Positions 12,318-24,815 of a stretch of DNA of 64,000 nt are shown here, piece by piece (within the stretch, counting starts at the first letter, position 1; each line of letters begins with the position of its first letter). The notes under the pieces were generated by a model that was not told the DNA's origin, did not search any database, and saw only the letters and a list, made by a program, of their open reading frames with translations. The DNA is from Polytrichum commune (lineage: Eukaryota; Streptophyta; Polytrichopsida; Polytrichales; Polytrichaceae): assembly GCA_950295325.1 (NCBI GenBank), contig OX485804.1:7936001-8000000 (forward strand), read 5' to 3'. A program made the translations under genes and the position numbers.

Positions 12318-12488
12318 GCTAACACCATATTTGAAATTTTGGGAGATTTCCAGTCTCCCAATTTGATGACAGTTTAGGTGGAGTCGACCTAAAATGTACC
12401 CAGTGGGTACATTTTAGGTCGACTCCACCTAAACTGTATTTTCCCAAAATCATGGAATTTTCCCAAAATTTCGAATATGGTGTTAGCT
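12318..12488. mobile_element. Near-perfect palindromic foldback MITE, 171 bp
   Basis: The outer ends AGCTAACACCATATTTGAAA and its inverse (one mismatch) enclose an inner perfect inverted repeat of about 32 bp per arm, starting CAGTTTAGGTGGAGTCGACC and meeting at about 12400. The whole would fold into one long hairpin. A target duplication is not obvious. Confidence 0.7.
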
Positions 12489-12489
12489 T

Positions 12490-14160
12490 AGTGTCACCAT
12501 TGATCCAAAACATTATAAAATTTATACTCATGCCTATTATTCTCTAAAACCGAATTCGCAAATTTGTCTTCCATATATAACTTGAAAAAATCTCAAACTT
12601 CTTGCGACATGTTTTAGTAGTACAAGAAAAATTAAGGATTGCAGCCACCATTCGTACTTGAAGTCGAACCCATATATCAAGTCCCCCTTAAAACGAAATA
12701 TGACATTAGAACACAATGTAATATGATGTGTTGGAACACAATAAAATATTTAAAAGCAAGTTTTAAATCTTCAAAAATGGCCTTGAAATATTTAGGTTAC
12801 TATATACTTGAATAATGTAGGATAAATATAAAAGAAATATATGGAAATTCTAATTTGAAGGAAAGTAAAAGAAGATTGGTTGGTGAAATGTAGGGATAAG
12901 ACTTTAAATTCATGAGGTTTATGGTTCGATGCTCGGTGATGTTGTTTTGGTTGAAACCCCATTCAATTTGAAAATCAAATGGGAAAAAAACTGGGAACAT
13001 ATATCGGGATCAATCCGGTTACGAGCAAAGGCAGAGGTAAAGGCATCAAAAGACATACATATTTTGCTAAAAAAATCTACTATATAATTTTTTTTTTAAA
13101 ATTGAATAGAAGGAGGACATACTTTGTTTTTTTGCATTCTTCTTAAACTCCGGCTACATCTCCCCTCGAAGCGTGATCAAGTGTTCAACTTCACTGTCCA
13201 ACCAATTTTTCTACTTTTCACCCTTCTTCCACCTTCATCTTTGTGGCTCTCATCTTTGCCGAGGTTTTTTTTTTCTTTTCTACTACATTTCTCTTGTTGT
13301 TTATAAGTTTGGCTTAATGTTCTACAATTTGCACGTCACTTCCTTCATCTATTTCTTTTCCTCCAAAATCTATGTTATCTTTACATGGTTCAAACTCTCG
13401 AATAAAGTTTCTACTTGTTGAAGAAAAATTCAGATTGTAAGATCTTAAAGGCTTTAGTTAAAAATTGAGTTTGATGTTGAAAAAAATTCTTATTATCTAC
13501 GTAATCCTCATCTTGGCTACAAATAAATGGAATATGCGAGTAACTTGTCATCTTGCCAAAAAAAATCTACACACAAATTTTTCACACACGAACCTCCAAC
13601 TTGCTTCTCTAACCAAGCAAGAGAGGGTCGAAAACACTATATTCGTTAAATTGAGACTTTCTCTAGTCTCAAATTAATATATGGATCAAAGAACTTGAAG
13701 AGGCCCGAAACTATATTGTCAACAATCTCAATTATATTATATGTTCTAATATCCCAAATCTATGATGTGCGGACATAAGCACATATGGTAGAGCACTCGA
13801 CACCAACTTCATCAACAAAAACACATTGGGTAGAGCACTCCAAACAAGTTCCACCCAAAAAACATATAAAATGATTTCTATTATTAGCATGCTCAATAGA
13901 ATATAGACATTGCAACATACAAAGTGCATGTAATAAATGCATATTTCTTCATTCGACAATATAGTCCCAAACATAATAATAAGATGAACTTCAATTTTTT
14001 TTTAAATATAGTAAATGGATATTCATCCAACTCCAAACAATATAGTATTCGTAAGTTCTACCCAAACTCTGCCCCAATTTTGAAGAGCACACATATGTGT
14101 AATTTATATTGCTATAATTACGTATTAAACTATAATCATGCTAACACAATCCTACCAACT
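12490..14160. other. AT-rich interval without a recognisable gene
   Basis: Only short non-conserved open frames occur. A GGTAGAGCACTC motif occurs twice near 13788 and 13830. Confidence 0.4.
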
Positions 14161-14162
14161 TC

Positions 14163-17158
14163 TCATTCAACGTGGATTGCTTCTTGTGCGATCCGAGCAA
14201 GGTTGTCTTTTGCAAAAGTTATGTACTTTTGAGGGATGGACATTGATCCACTATGGTTTTTCCGTGGTTTCCATGCTATGAATATGGAATCTGTATCTAC
14301 CCAAGATGGACCGTGCTCAGAATCCACCTTCCACCGAAAGTTAGGGTTTGTATTCCAACCTGTATAATGCCGAATCACATCTTCATTCCTTGCTGTCGGT
14401 CGATAGTACTCCACTTATATTTGTCGAAAATGAGGGCTGGAAGTTACAAAATTGGGTTTGGACAAAGCTCTTGCCACCCACACTGGCTTCGCATATGTCT
14501 CGTCTCCAGGACGTAAAATGAGCATATAACCTTCATGACAATCCACTGCAATGCGGAAAGATGGTGGGGGACGACTACTAGCAGGCCCCACGTAATGGTC
14601 GTCCACATCAAACTCTTCTCGAACCTCTCCATTTCCCAAAAGACTAGGCTCCGAAGCTTGTACATCGACTCGTGTTTGTGGCCAAAATCCATGCCTCAAA
14701 GTATGAGGGCTATCTTGGTGGAGGTCTGCCAAGGCGGCACGAACACGTGTCCAATAATGTATCCAACTCCCATAACGATGCCAACATGATCCGCCAACAT
14801 CCGCTATTTTCAAACTCTCCCAATATTGTATGAAGCCTGATATACCTTTCAAAATATCCTCCAAATTCTTCATGGCTATTGGCTTGCAAGGCCTAGGCTC
14901 CCCATCCGGTAACATGGTCTTTCCATCCGCATCCACGCGCCACACAAGAAGACCCTCCGGCGGGCTCCAGTCTTGTGTCGTGCACAACAACTTGTATTGC
15001 ATGGCCGGGACACCATCGTCACGCATATAAAAGCGGAATTGTTGTGCCTTCGTATGCCCGATCAATCGGTGAGCTCCACTTCGAATATAAGGTTCTATAA
15101 ATGCCTTGAAGTCTGGCACCTCCTCGATCATATGGGGGATGACGGGAATGTTCTCCAAATCCATGTACGATTTCATCAATAACGGGATTGTAGGAAAATC
15201 CTCCTCCCGCAACTTCATGCTCCATCGCCCAAAAGATGCATCAATATCATCGTGCGTGTGGCCTACCAATAGAAAGGACACAAAAACCTCCTTGAAAATG
15301 CCTTTCGCAACTAACAACGATCAATATGTAAATACATATCTACTTTTATTGTCCTTGGCACAATTGTCCAATTGGACACGTAAAGTTGGGGGCAACTTCT
15401 TGGCAATCACGGGTTCACTGGGTGGCTCTGGCAACGAATGTAAGCATACATCTTTTCTATCCAACACCGCTTCATATAGAGGTGTTGAACCCGTGTTCTC
15501 AAATAACAATCCTGAAGAATAGGCTGGCGGTTTCTCTAAATCACGCAAAAGCCTTGCAAATGACCCTATTGTGTGGTTTGAATCCGCTGGATACAAATCA
15601 AGAGCGTAATGAGCAAACTTGACATCACCGTGTCCATGTGCAATCATTCCTGCAATGCCAACCCAACGTGATTAGTATCTATGTATAAATAAACAATTTT
15701 GAATGAATCCATGATCTCTAGTACATCACGTAATGAAACACCACAACATTTAGGGTATGTGATGACATTGTTTCACACTTCACCTGTAACCGATACAGGC
15801 AACTTAAAAAACCCATCCGTGGCCTTGATTCGATTTGCAAAACATGGAGAGGCTGTTTTGGCATGATCCATTTTGTCATGGATGACCGTGAGAACCTCCA
15901 ATGGCCTAGAGATGGACAAAGCTCTATTTGTGTAGTAATCATTACGGTGTGCCTCTTGCATGTTTACGTGTTTGAAATAGTTCAATTGATGTGCCGCATA
16001 TGATTCAGTACCCATCGTGTGTGCATCCCGAAGACGCTTCAACTTTTTGCAATTAGAGCACCGGGCAAATTTGTCCCCTCATCTTTTTGTAATGTATTTA
16101 CTAAAGCTTGTTTTTTTTATTGCACTCAATTTTGACAATGAAATTGGCTCCAACCCAATCTTCTCGCCAACTGCATTCACGTCCAACAATATGTCTTTCC
16201 ATTTTGTGCCTGTGGGAAGAACTTTCTCCACAACCTTTTCACCGGTTGTGAGTGTACGTGTTTTGTGCGGCATTGCATCGGCAAGGGGGATAATGATGGT
16301 TGCTAGAGTGGCCGTTGCTTGTCTTGTTGCTTCCCTAGGTTTCTTTAAACCCACGTTCCCATGGTGACGGGACCGGCGACCTTCCTTGGCATAAGCAGCT
16401 TGTCTATAGAAGTCCGCCTTCGACACACCGTGAATGGTGTACCATGCCTTACAACACACGTCTATGCTTTCCATGGTGATTACCTTGCGATCCGTCCCAT
16501 TCACATGTATCGCCCTATGGACATCAAGTTTTTTTGTGGATCTTAGACGGAAATCTCCAAGCCACATTTCTTCGCGGATGGCCTTCAATTTATCCCTTGG
16601 AAACAATTGGCAACAACGATGCACACAACAGTCCTTTGTGGCAACTTCTCTTATGGACTCCTCCCCGAGCAACCTTTGACGTTTACAATCAGTTGCAGAC
16701 GGAGCAGGACGTGCCAATGTATCGTATTTTCTTTGACCCTTGCGTGGCCGCATGTTTGATTGCAGCTCCTTTTCGATTTGCATGTGTCGATGCTCATGTT
16801 CACGCAAGCTAACTCCATTAATCGTGACATTCCTCAATGGCCACATGCGTAGGGAGAACCTCTGAGTGGGATCCACCTCGGAATGAACGAGCGACTCCAA
16901 TATGACAACCCCAACGTCCTCGGTGCCAAGCGGGTTTTCATCAATGCAATCTTGTGGATGGGTGTTTCGACAAATACCCTCTGCTACAACAACTCCACTG
17001 TCATTAAGAAGTACCACCTCCAAATTCACCCACGAAGTCCTTGAAAGTCCCGTACGTTCACCAATGGGACAGGGGTGTACGGAAGGCGAAGGTAAATCCA
17101 AATGATCTTGGGTCGACCGACCCAAACCTTGTAGGAGGGGCATGGGCTCAGAGTCCAC
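14163..17158 (-). pseudogene. DUF7869-type protein, putative RNase-H-fold transposase; three nonsense codons
   Basis: Reading on the minus strand, one frame stays open for about 2.9 kb apart from a 134-bp intron (15650-15783, GT-AG, exact codon join T-G-M) and three isolated stops: TGA at 16076-16078, TGA at 15318-15320 and TAA at 14412-14414. Order of segments: a Cys/His-rich N-terminal part (CCVHRCCQLFPRDKLKAIRE), a basic linker, CSNCKKLKRLRDAH, IHDKMDHAKTA, VQLDNCAKDNKSRYVF, FLLVGHTHDDIDASFGRWS, and a C-terminal YYRPTARNEDVIRHYTGW. The LDNC and VGHTHDDID blocks are, as I recall, the signature of DUF7869-type proteins; spaced Asp residues (HDKMD, LDN, DDID) fit a DDE-like core, which is inference. 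The apparent N terminus runs into the palindrome array, so the true start is uncertain. It is probably a recently inactivated element gene. Confidence 0.65.
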
Positions 17159-17607
17159 CCTAGTACCTGCAATATGTGGGAAAGGGTTTGGGTCGACCGA
17201 CCCAAACTATATAAGGGGGGATGGGCTTTAGGGTTTAGCCTAGTACTTGCCTACTATGGGGAAGGGTTTGGGTCGACCGACCCAAACCTTGTAGGGGGGG
17301 CATGGGCTCAGAGTCCACCCTAGTACCTGCAATATGTGGGAAAGGGTTTGGGTCGACCGACCCAAACTATCTAAGGGGGATGGAGTTTGAGGTAATCCTA
17401 GTACCTGCCCAATGTGGAGAAAGGTTTGGGTCGAACGACCCAAACTATGTAGGGGGGGATGGGCTCGGAGTCAACCCAAGTACTTTCCCATTGTGGAGAA
17501 GGGTTTGGGTCGACCGACCCAAACTATGTGGGGGGGGGGGGGATGGGCTCTGAGTCAACCCTACTACCTGGCCATTGTGGGGATAGGTTTGGGTCGGGCG
17601 ACCCAAA
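17107..17607. repeat. 80-bp tandem array, seven copies of a 20-bp palindrome
   Basis: Palindromes based on TTTGGGTCGACCGACCCAAA sit at 17107, 17187, 17267, 17347, 17425, 17504 and 17588 (starts), a period of about 80 bp. The 60-bp linkers are also related (ATGGGCTC..GAGT, CCTAGTACCTGC, TGTGGGAAAGGG). The central two bases vary (CC, AC, GG). The array covers the 5' end of the DUF7869 gene. Open frames here reading LGRSTQT or GSxDPN on either strand are translations of the palindrome. Confidence 0.9.
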
Positions 17608-17619
17608 CTGTCCGTAAAA

Positions 17620-18560
17620 TACGCCGTATAATGCGGCGTGAATATGGTGAAATCTAAATATAGTATATGTAGGGAAATAAAAGTCATGGATGAATGTTGT
17701 GATTGCTTGCTCATGAATGCTAGTGTGCTCTAACCTTGTAGTGGAGCTCCAAGTGAGAGAGCTTGCTGCAATTTCTGGAGAGGGAGATGAGCAAAAATGA
17801 CCGACTTTTCGGGGAGGCTGGCCCTTTATACTGTCCGCATCCGCTGCCCTGCTTCCTCTTGGATACCTTTCCCGCTTGATTCCCCTTTAGCCGGTAATTC
17901 AAACCTTCTGACATACTTTCCCGCCTCGTGATTATAATAGAAAATGTGTAGTAAACGTGGCTCTTCGGTGCCCCAACCATCAAGTTATCTGAGTTCACAT
18001 ATATTTTGTATGTAGAATAAATATGTATTGTCACTATTTGAGATATTGTATCCGTTTTTTATTTTTTAAAGTGAATATGACTTGCACCATTGGTAGGAAA
18101 GGTAGTAGCGGCATGTATTTTAATAAGTGCATTAAAGGAAATGTAGATCTGATATAAGATTTAGAAAATAATTCCGAACAACTTCCCTTTGATCCATCTA
18201 AGGAACATAATAAATTATGTTGCAAGATATTACTCTATTTGAACTCAAACATTATAATATATTTTAACAATTATTTTGACAAAAATGTGGCAACATCGTT
18301 TAACTCCATATGGTAAAAGTCACTAAATACAACCGTTAAAGTAGCTAATGAGACCATCAAAAGAGGAAATATATAATATTAACAACAACAAAAAAAACAT
18401 GACATTGTGCAAATGAGAAAAAAACTCTTAAAGCTCACAATATGTCATTTGTAAAGTGTGCACACAACGTTACTCCATTCTCAAGCATGCAACTATGACA
18501 ATGACTAACCTTTGTGGAAGTCATTAATGAAACAAGTTCTTTGTGAAAGTTCATTTAGTT
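17620..18560. other. Interval without a recognisable gene
   Basis: No conserved frame or intact element is seen. Confidence 0.4.
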
Positions 18561-19470
18561 CATTTTTCCAAGGATGTTTGAACCTATCCTCAAATACAAT
18601 TTATTCTTAGCATTGTTTATGAGCAAAACATGCAAAGTTGGGAATGTATGTCCTCATAACATTCACAAAATCAAATGTTCCTTTCATTAGTATATAATGT
18701 GTAATTATTTCAAATAACATATTCACATGATAAAGATCGTATGTACTATAACCTTGTTATTAGTCTCCACGTACTAAGGATGACCTGATTATGACCACTA
18801 TATCACATGTTCGCTTTAGTGAATTTAGACCCTAAACGTTCACACAACCGTATTTCTCATCCTCCAATTAAAATGTGGTCATGACTAAAAAATTTTGTAT
18901 TTAAATTTACAAGCACTAAGGCCCCGTCATTTGACATACGTGCCAATCATTTATGGCTTGTGGTGCAAGAAGTCCCAATTTATTGTTTTTATTTAAGAAA
19001 TTCCAAGCACACATAACACTTTCTACTCCACTCTTCCAAGGATGTTTGAACTTATCCTCAAATCCATTTTATCTTTAGCAGTGTTTGTGACCAAAGCATG
19101 TAAAGTTGGAAATGTATGTCATTATAACATTCACAAAATTATATCACGTACCTTTCATAAGTATATAGTGTTAAATTATTTCAAATAAGATATTAACATG
19201 ATAAAGATTGTATGTACTATAATCTTGTTATTAGAATCCTCATACTAAGGATGACTTGATTGTAACCACTAGATCGTATGTTTGCTTTATTGAATTTTCT
19301 TGTAAACGACCACACAACCATATTCCATGTCCTTGAATTGAAATGTTGTCATAACTAAATACATTTGTAAATAATTTTGCATGCACTGAGGCCTCGTCAT
19401 TTGACCTATGTGCCAATCATTTATGGCTTGTGGTGCAACAAGTCCCAATTTGTTATTCTTATTTGAAAAC
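18560..19470. repeat. 468-bp tandem duplication
   Basis: Two head-to-tail copies begin at the shared TTCCAAGGATGTTTGAAC (18566 and 19034) and remain alignable for about 430 bp, through AAGGATGAC(C/T)TGATT to ATTTATGGCTTGTGGTGCAA and AGTCCCAATTT. Divergence looks like 15-20%. No coding potential. Confidence 0.8.
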
Positions 19471-19495
19471 CCTAAACCCTAAACCCTAAACCCTA
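19466..19495 (+). repeat. Interstitial telomere-type repeat
   Basis: Four consecutive copies of AAACCCT, the standard plant telomere unit (TTTAGGG on the other strand), lie at the end of the 468-bp duplication. A looser TTTAGGG-rich patch occurs at 20220-20310. Confidence 0.85.
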
Positions 19496-19499
19496 GTAT

Positions 19500-20540
19500 A
19501 TGTGTAACGACCATTGACCAACAAAGTGATTGCTTCAATGGCTTCATATGATGTTGAACTCCAAGGGGGTGCAGGGGTTACAATTTTAATCGTTATGCTT
19601 CTCTTGTTTACTTTAAATGACAACTTCCATATAAATATATTCATGTTCCATGATATAAATCAAACAACCGATTTTTTCTTTTTGACAAAAAACTATGATA
19701 AGGTATGAATACAATTAGCGTAATTGCATATTAGAATAATTGACAATACATAAACTTGTATAATTGCATTAGTGTAAAGCTACTTTTAAGTGATCTATGA
19801 TAGGCTACAGCCTTGTCCTCCAGCATTAAGCATCACATAAATAAAAATACGTATTCATATTATCAAACCATACAAATGGTACCATACTAATAGTATTAAA
19901 CCGTGTAATTGCCTTTGAGCATTTGTGATTCCATATGTCTACACATGTCAAATTATAAAGCACGTAATGGATTAATTTCAATTTAAGCAATCCCAATCAA
20001 GGACAATCTAATTCAATACATTAAAACTGGAGTTGGGAAAGATGATCAACACAGATGACAAAGATGAATGTGAAATAAATTGTGTTACTTAATATCTAAA
20101 GTCGGTAAACAACTTAGGAGCCTATAAGTTCAAATACTTTGGAAAATTGAAAATTATGTGAAAACCTTAGGATATGTACCTGTTTCGGAACAAATTAAAT
20201 GCCGCCAAAGGTCGGGTGGTAAGGGTTTAGGGATTACAGCTGCCCCGTGAACCTATTTGCGTGGGTTTAGGGTTTCAAGGGGTGCCCTAAAGCCGGGGTT
20301 TAGGGCCTTTTCCTGAGGGGAACAAAACCCGAAAGGTTGCCCTACCCGGGTCTTTTTACCTCTTCACCTAAAGTGAGCTCCGCGCCGCTCTTGGAAGCGC
20401 CGCCTCCACGAAGTGACGCGTTCCCTCCATTCTCTTCCTCCCTCCATTCTCTTGGTAGAGCATGTAGATTCCACATTCTGGTCTTCTATCGTGCGAGTAT
20501 AGATGCTATAGGTTATTGTCTGATTCTTCTTCTTGGTTTA
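19500..20540. other. Interval without a recognisable gene
   Basis: Apart from the TTTAGGG-rich patch near 20220-20310 I see nothing supportable. Confidence 0.35.
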
Positions 20541-20559
20541 TTCGTAATAGTATTGATAC

Positions 20560-20880
20560 TTTGTACGTTTCAGAGTGTGGAGGGTTTAAGGATTCAGAGT
20601 GTGAAGTGTTTAGGAGCTTTAGAATGTTCATAGCGTGAAGGAGTGAGCTTTACAGTGTTGAAGGTTGTGAAGTTTAGAGTGTGGAGTTTAGAGTGTTGAA
20701 GTTTAGCATTTACATTGTTGACGCTTGAAGGAATTAGATTCAGAGTGTTGAGGGTTTAAGAGCTTTATAGTGTTGAGTGCTGAGGGTTTATTATCAGATT
20801 GGTGATAGCTTGAAGGATTAGATTCAGAGTTTTGAGGGTTGTGAGTTTGTGAAATTCGGAGTGTTGAGGGTTTAGGGTCT
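20560..20880. repeat. Degenerate GAGTGTTGAGGGTTTA minisatellite
   Basis: Variants of GAGTGTTGAGGGTTTA, GAGTGTGAAG and GATTCAGAGTGTTGAGG recur about ten times. The open frames across this stretch are artefacts of the repeat. Confidence 0.6.
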
Positions 20881-21281
20881 TCAAATCTTATTACCTTTAC
20901 ACACAGAGTGTTGCGACATTGAAAGTTTTGTTCATTTCGTCTGTAGAGCTGTCTAAGGTTCAACAGAGTTTCCAGTATTTGTGAGATTAGAGCACAACTG
21001 CTTCTCAGATTCGAATTATACTTATAGTTTGCAAGAAAAGCTTCTTCTAAAGCTTCCAAGAACAGGTAACGTTTTTGGTGTATAAGTTTGTTTTTCTTAT
21101 ACTTATCCCAAACATTCTATTCTAAGCATTCTATCACATGTATTATATAATAAGCATTTTATAACAAGCATTTCATAATAAGCAATGAATCATTAGCGAT
21201 CGTAAATTGAAACAACAAGAATTAGTTGAGAATACATATTATTCACAACTAATCTTTATTGTTTCAATGTACGAAAACTGG

Positions 21282-21461
21282 TTTGGGTCGAGCGACCCAA
21301 ACTCAACAGCTGGTTTGGGTCGAGCGACCCAAACACAAAAGCTGGTTTGGGTCGAGCGACCCAAACCCAACAGCTGGTTTGGGTCGAGCGACCCAAACAC
21401 AAAAGCTGGTTTGGGTCGAGCGACCCAAACACAACAGCTGGTTTGGGTCGAGCGACCCAAA
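21282..21461. repeat. 32-bp tandem array, six copies of the 20-bp palindrome
   Basis: Perfect TTTGGGTCGAGCGACCCAAA palindromes start at 21282, 21314, 21346, 21378, 21410 and 21442, exactly 32 bp apart. They are joined by 12-bp linkers ending AGCTGG that alternate between CAACAGCTGG and CAAAAGCTGG. The array lies 370 bp upstream of the first recognisable exon of the ParB/MTase-like gene. Two weaker singles follow at 21693 and 21786. Confidence 0.95.
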
Positions 21462-23170
21462 CCATGGCAAAACATATTCATATCGTTCCAATAAAATAAA
21501 ATCTCATGAAACAAATTTATTATACAGATCTATTTTGGGATGTACACTTATATCTAAAAAATATGAAAGTTGCCAAAAAACAAAGCACTAATAATTATTT
21601 GACCTACTATCTCAAAATTCGTATTGCACGATCGAGCTAATTTCATACAGCAGATAATTGTTGCCAATTATCAAACCCACTACTAGCTTGTGTTTGGGTC
21701 GATCTACCCAAACCTGCCAATTCGTGACCTCAACATATATGACATCAGTCATTCCCGTCTACATGCTAATATACATTAGTAATAGTTTGGGTCGAACGAC
21801 CGAAACTAACAGCGTTGTGGTTTTCTTGCAGATGGCCCCCAAAAAAAGACCTGGAGAGAGATGGTTCATGCTCGCACCAGATGTGGTTTGGCAGGAACAC
21901 GAAACACCTGAAGATGAATCTTATGTACCTAAGGATGGGCTGGTGATTGCATGGTCTCTCGAAGTGGTGAAGGCATCTCAATTCAAGATCCTCTTTGTGG
22001 TGAAAGTTGGGACAGTGGATCAAAACACATGGGCAACTTTGATGGGGTGGGAGGTGGCGTCAGTACAGGCTCTAGGTGACTACGTGGACGTCATACTCGA
22101 GAATTCTGCAATGCAGAATGCGCACATGTTCATGCATCAATTCTCCGAGGCATTTGACCCCATGTACATAAAAGAAACTTGCATTGAGCCAGAGGTTATT
22201 AAACCAGAGTCTATCTTCATAGATGGAAGCATTTCAAACACAAAGGTGGCATCCAGGTTTACAAAGCTTAAGCAAGTAATCAACGCATTAAACAAGGCTC
22301 AACAGAGCAAGTCAAAATCACAACATCCGGTGAGGAGGAAGGCCACAACAGAAGAAAGCGCGGGCTCGTCGAGACCTCAAACAGTGAGGAAGCTGCGGGC
22401 GGTTCCGGCTGATTCAAGAAGAACCACGCCTACGGCAACACCAGCGGATAGTGAGACACCCACGCCATCAAACAGCCGTCAGACAACTCCTTCAAAGAGG
22501 CAAAGAGAATCGGCATCAGTTATGACGGACGAGCCAGTTTCCCCAGAACTGCGCATGCCAAAGCCCGGACAAGAAGTGGATGCGTCTGAGATCCAAAGAA
22601 TCGTGAACAATTTCACGACCAAGTGTTCTCACTGTTTCTTCATGGGTAGGGACTTCAAATTTGACATCAATATTGCTCAGTGTCACCTAGCCCCACCAGA
22701 AAAGTGTGTTCGGGCAAAGGAAGATGCCTACGTCGATTGGATAATCGCCCAGATAGTGAGCGAGCAATTCAAAGACGATAGGCAAACTATTGTAGTCATG
22801 CCCCAGGGACACAAAAAAATGCCCACTCCGGATATGTGGCCGTCAATTCAAAAAGACGATTTTTGGTTAATTGACAGACAACACAGCGTAGAAGCGTCGA
22901 AGAAAATCCAACTCATGGCCGAGTGGGATGATCCCAATAACCAAAAAGATAAATTGAAGGTGTGGAAGGCCTTGGTGGTGTGGTCAGATGACGAAACCAG
23001 ACTCAGTGACATCTCCCGCTACTTCAATATGGGGAACAAGAAACGGGCATACCAAGCTTCGTGGATTCGCAATATCATGGCCTCACGCGAGGTGTAGGAG
23101 TTCTACGGCAGGCCTCCCAAGGAGAGGGAGAATACGAAGGACAAGAATCCAAAGTGGGAGGTGAGTGTGG

Positions 23171-23268
23171 TTTGGGTCGATCGACCCAAACGCTTGTTTT
23201 GTTTCATAGTTTGGGTCGACCAACCCAAACTCTTGTTTTGTTTCATAGTTTGGGTCGATCGACCATAA
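23171..23268. repeat. Three intronic palindromes, 39-bp period
   Basis: Copies start at 23171 (perfect, centre AT), 23210 (one mismatch) and 23249 (decayed right arm), separated by a CTTGTTTTGTTTCATAG linker. They lie in the intron between the ParB-like and MTase-like exons. Confidence 0.9.
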
Positions 23269-24723
23269 CCCTTGTAAGAGTTAATATTCAAGCTTTTTCA
23301 TCTAAGCAAATGTCCAACTAACATATACATATCTAACATAAATTTCTATGTTTATGTGCAGTATTTCAAGTACCAAATGATCAATAAGTTCTCCTCCATT
23401 GACAATGCGAGTCACAAGCAAAAGAAATATAACGAGTTGCGAGGAGAAATTTATTTGATAACAACATCCGACCATGTCTGGTCGAAGTGGAAGAACGTGT
23501 TCGAGAAGCACGAGACGGGGGACCTGATGGATCCCGACACATGCCTGCTTTTCAACTCGACCGCACGTTTCAAGCAGCTCAAGCCTTTGATGAGATAATT
23601 CTTTCGAACACTCCAAGGGCTTTCGGAGACAGACATGGGGAAGGCGGCCACGCACATCCTGCACGTCGAGCCCACGGCAAAGAGATGTTGGACGCACCCA
23701 AAGATAGTCTTCTCCAAGCCTAAATCATTCGTTCCTTTATGCTACACCATGAAGGAATGGACGGAGAATAATAAGAAGAAGAACACCATCGTCCAAGAGT
23801 TGTACAAGATAGTCCCCGAAATGAACCTTTTTGTGGATGGCGAGGTCCACGACGCAAACTGGAAAGCATTCAAGGCGGAGTACAAGTTCACAAGTGCATC
23901 TATGGCGGCTCTCATCAGAGAAGCGGGGGAAGACTTCCTGCGGTCCAAACTGGTGAAAGGTGGGAATAATCGGGCACTTCCCGATCACACAACGCGTGTC
24001 TTCTCGAATTTCATAAAGGAGAAGAAAATTGTCAGTTTTGAGGGGGACGCGCATTTCAACCTTGTCACCCTAGAGCCTCTAAAAATCCAGGGATGGCCTA
24101 GCGTTGAGGCTCGCAAGGCGATAAGGACGAATGCTGGGGATCGATTCCCCTTTGGGATGATAGACTTCAGGAACATTCCTGGAAGTTCGTTTGAGGGTAC
24201 TATGAGCACCCCCTTCTATGAGCCCTTCCTATCAAAGTTCGTCGACTATGCAAGTCCCAAATTTAGGGAGGTCGACATTTGGTTGTGGATAGTCGAGGAT
24301 AGGAGGGCGGAGCAAGTATATGAGATTGCGAGGAAATTGCAATCTGATTATGCTGTCTCTAAATCTCATTACATTGCTGCACCGGCGGAGGGGTCTTACT
24401 CGACGTTGAAGGACAAAAAAACAAAGCTTGTCGACGTATTGTGTTTGTACTTTGTATACAAAGCGAACTTGTTGAAGGTCGACAACCACCCCATAAACCA
24501 TATGGAAAAACTCTTCCAAGTACCAGAGGGGTTGGGTGCAAGCAAGAGCCTCTACGACGAGGCCAAGTACGCGAACTATACTGCCGACGAGCTGCGGATG
24601 GAGTTCTACTTACGGATAATGAGGGCCTTGACAAGAAGAGGGGATTCTATTTTCAACGTCTTCGGGGGTTCCAAACCTATCTATTCTGGCATGGTAAGTA
24701 ACTTCAAAATAGTTGGTTTATAG

Positions 24724-24815
24724 TTTGGGTCGAGCGGCCCAAACTTGCCACAGTGAAGGTTTGGGTCGAGCGACCCAAACTTGCCACAGTGATGGTTTGG
24801 GTCGAGCGACCCAAA
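24724..24815. repeat. Three intronic palindromes, 36-bp period
   Basis: Copies start at 24724, 24760 and 24796, separated by CTTGCCACAGTGA(A/T)GG, in the intron that splits the putative SAM-binding motif of the MTase-like region. Confidence 0.9.

Noticed and set aside
17240-17714. Open frames rich in LGRSTQT or WVERPK across the palindrome arrays, both strands
   Set aside because: They are translations of the repeated palindrome and its linkers and have no independent support.
20337-20633. 98-residue frame with a hydrophobic span as a membrane protein
   Set aside because: It runs into the GAGTGTTGAGGGTTTA repeats, and the hydrophobic stretch is low-complexity.
21282-21461. CRISPR-like regular repeat and spacer pattern
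   Set aside because: The 12-bp linkers are near-identical rather than unique, the repeat is a palindrome shared with introns, and the context is a plant nuclear genome.
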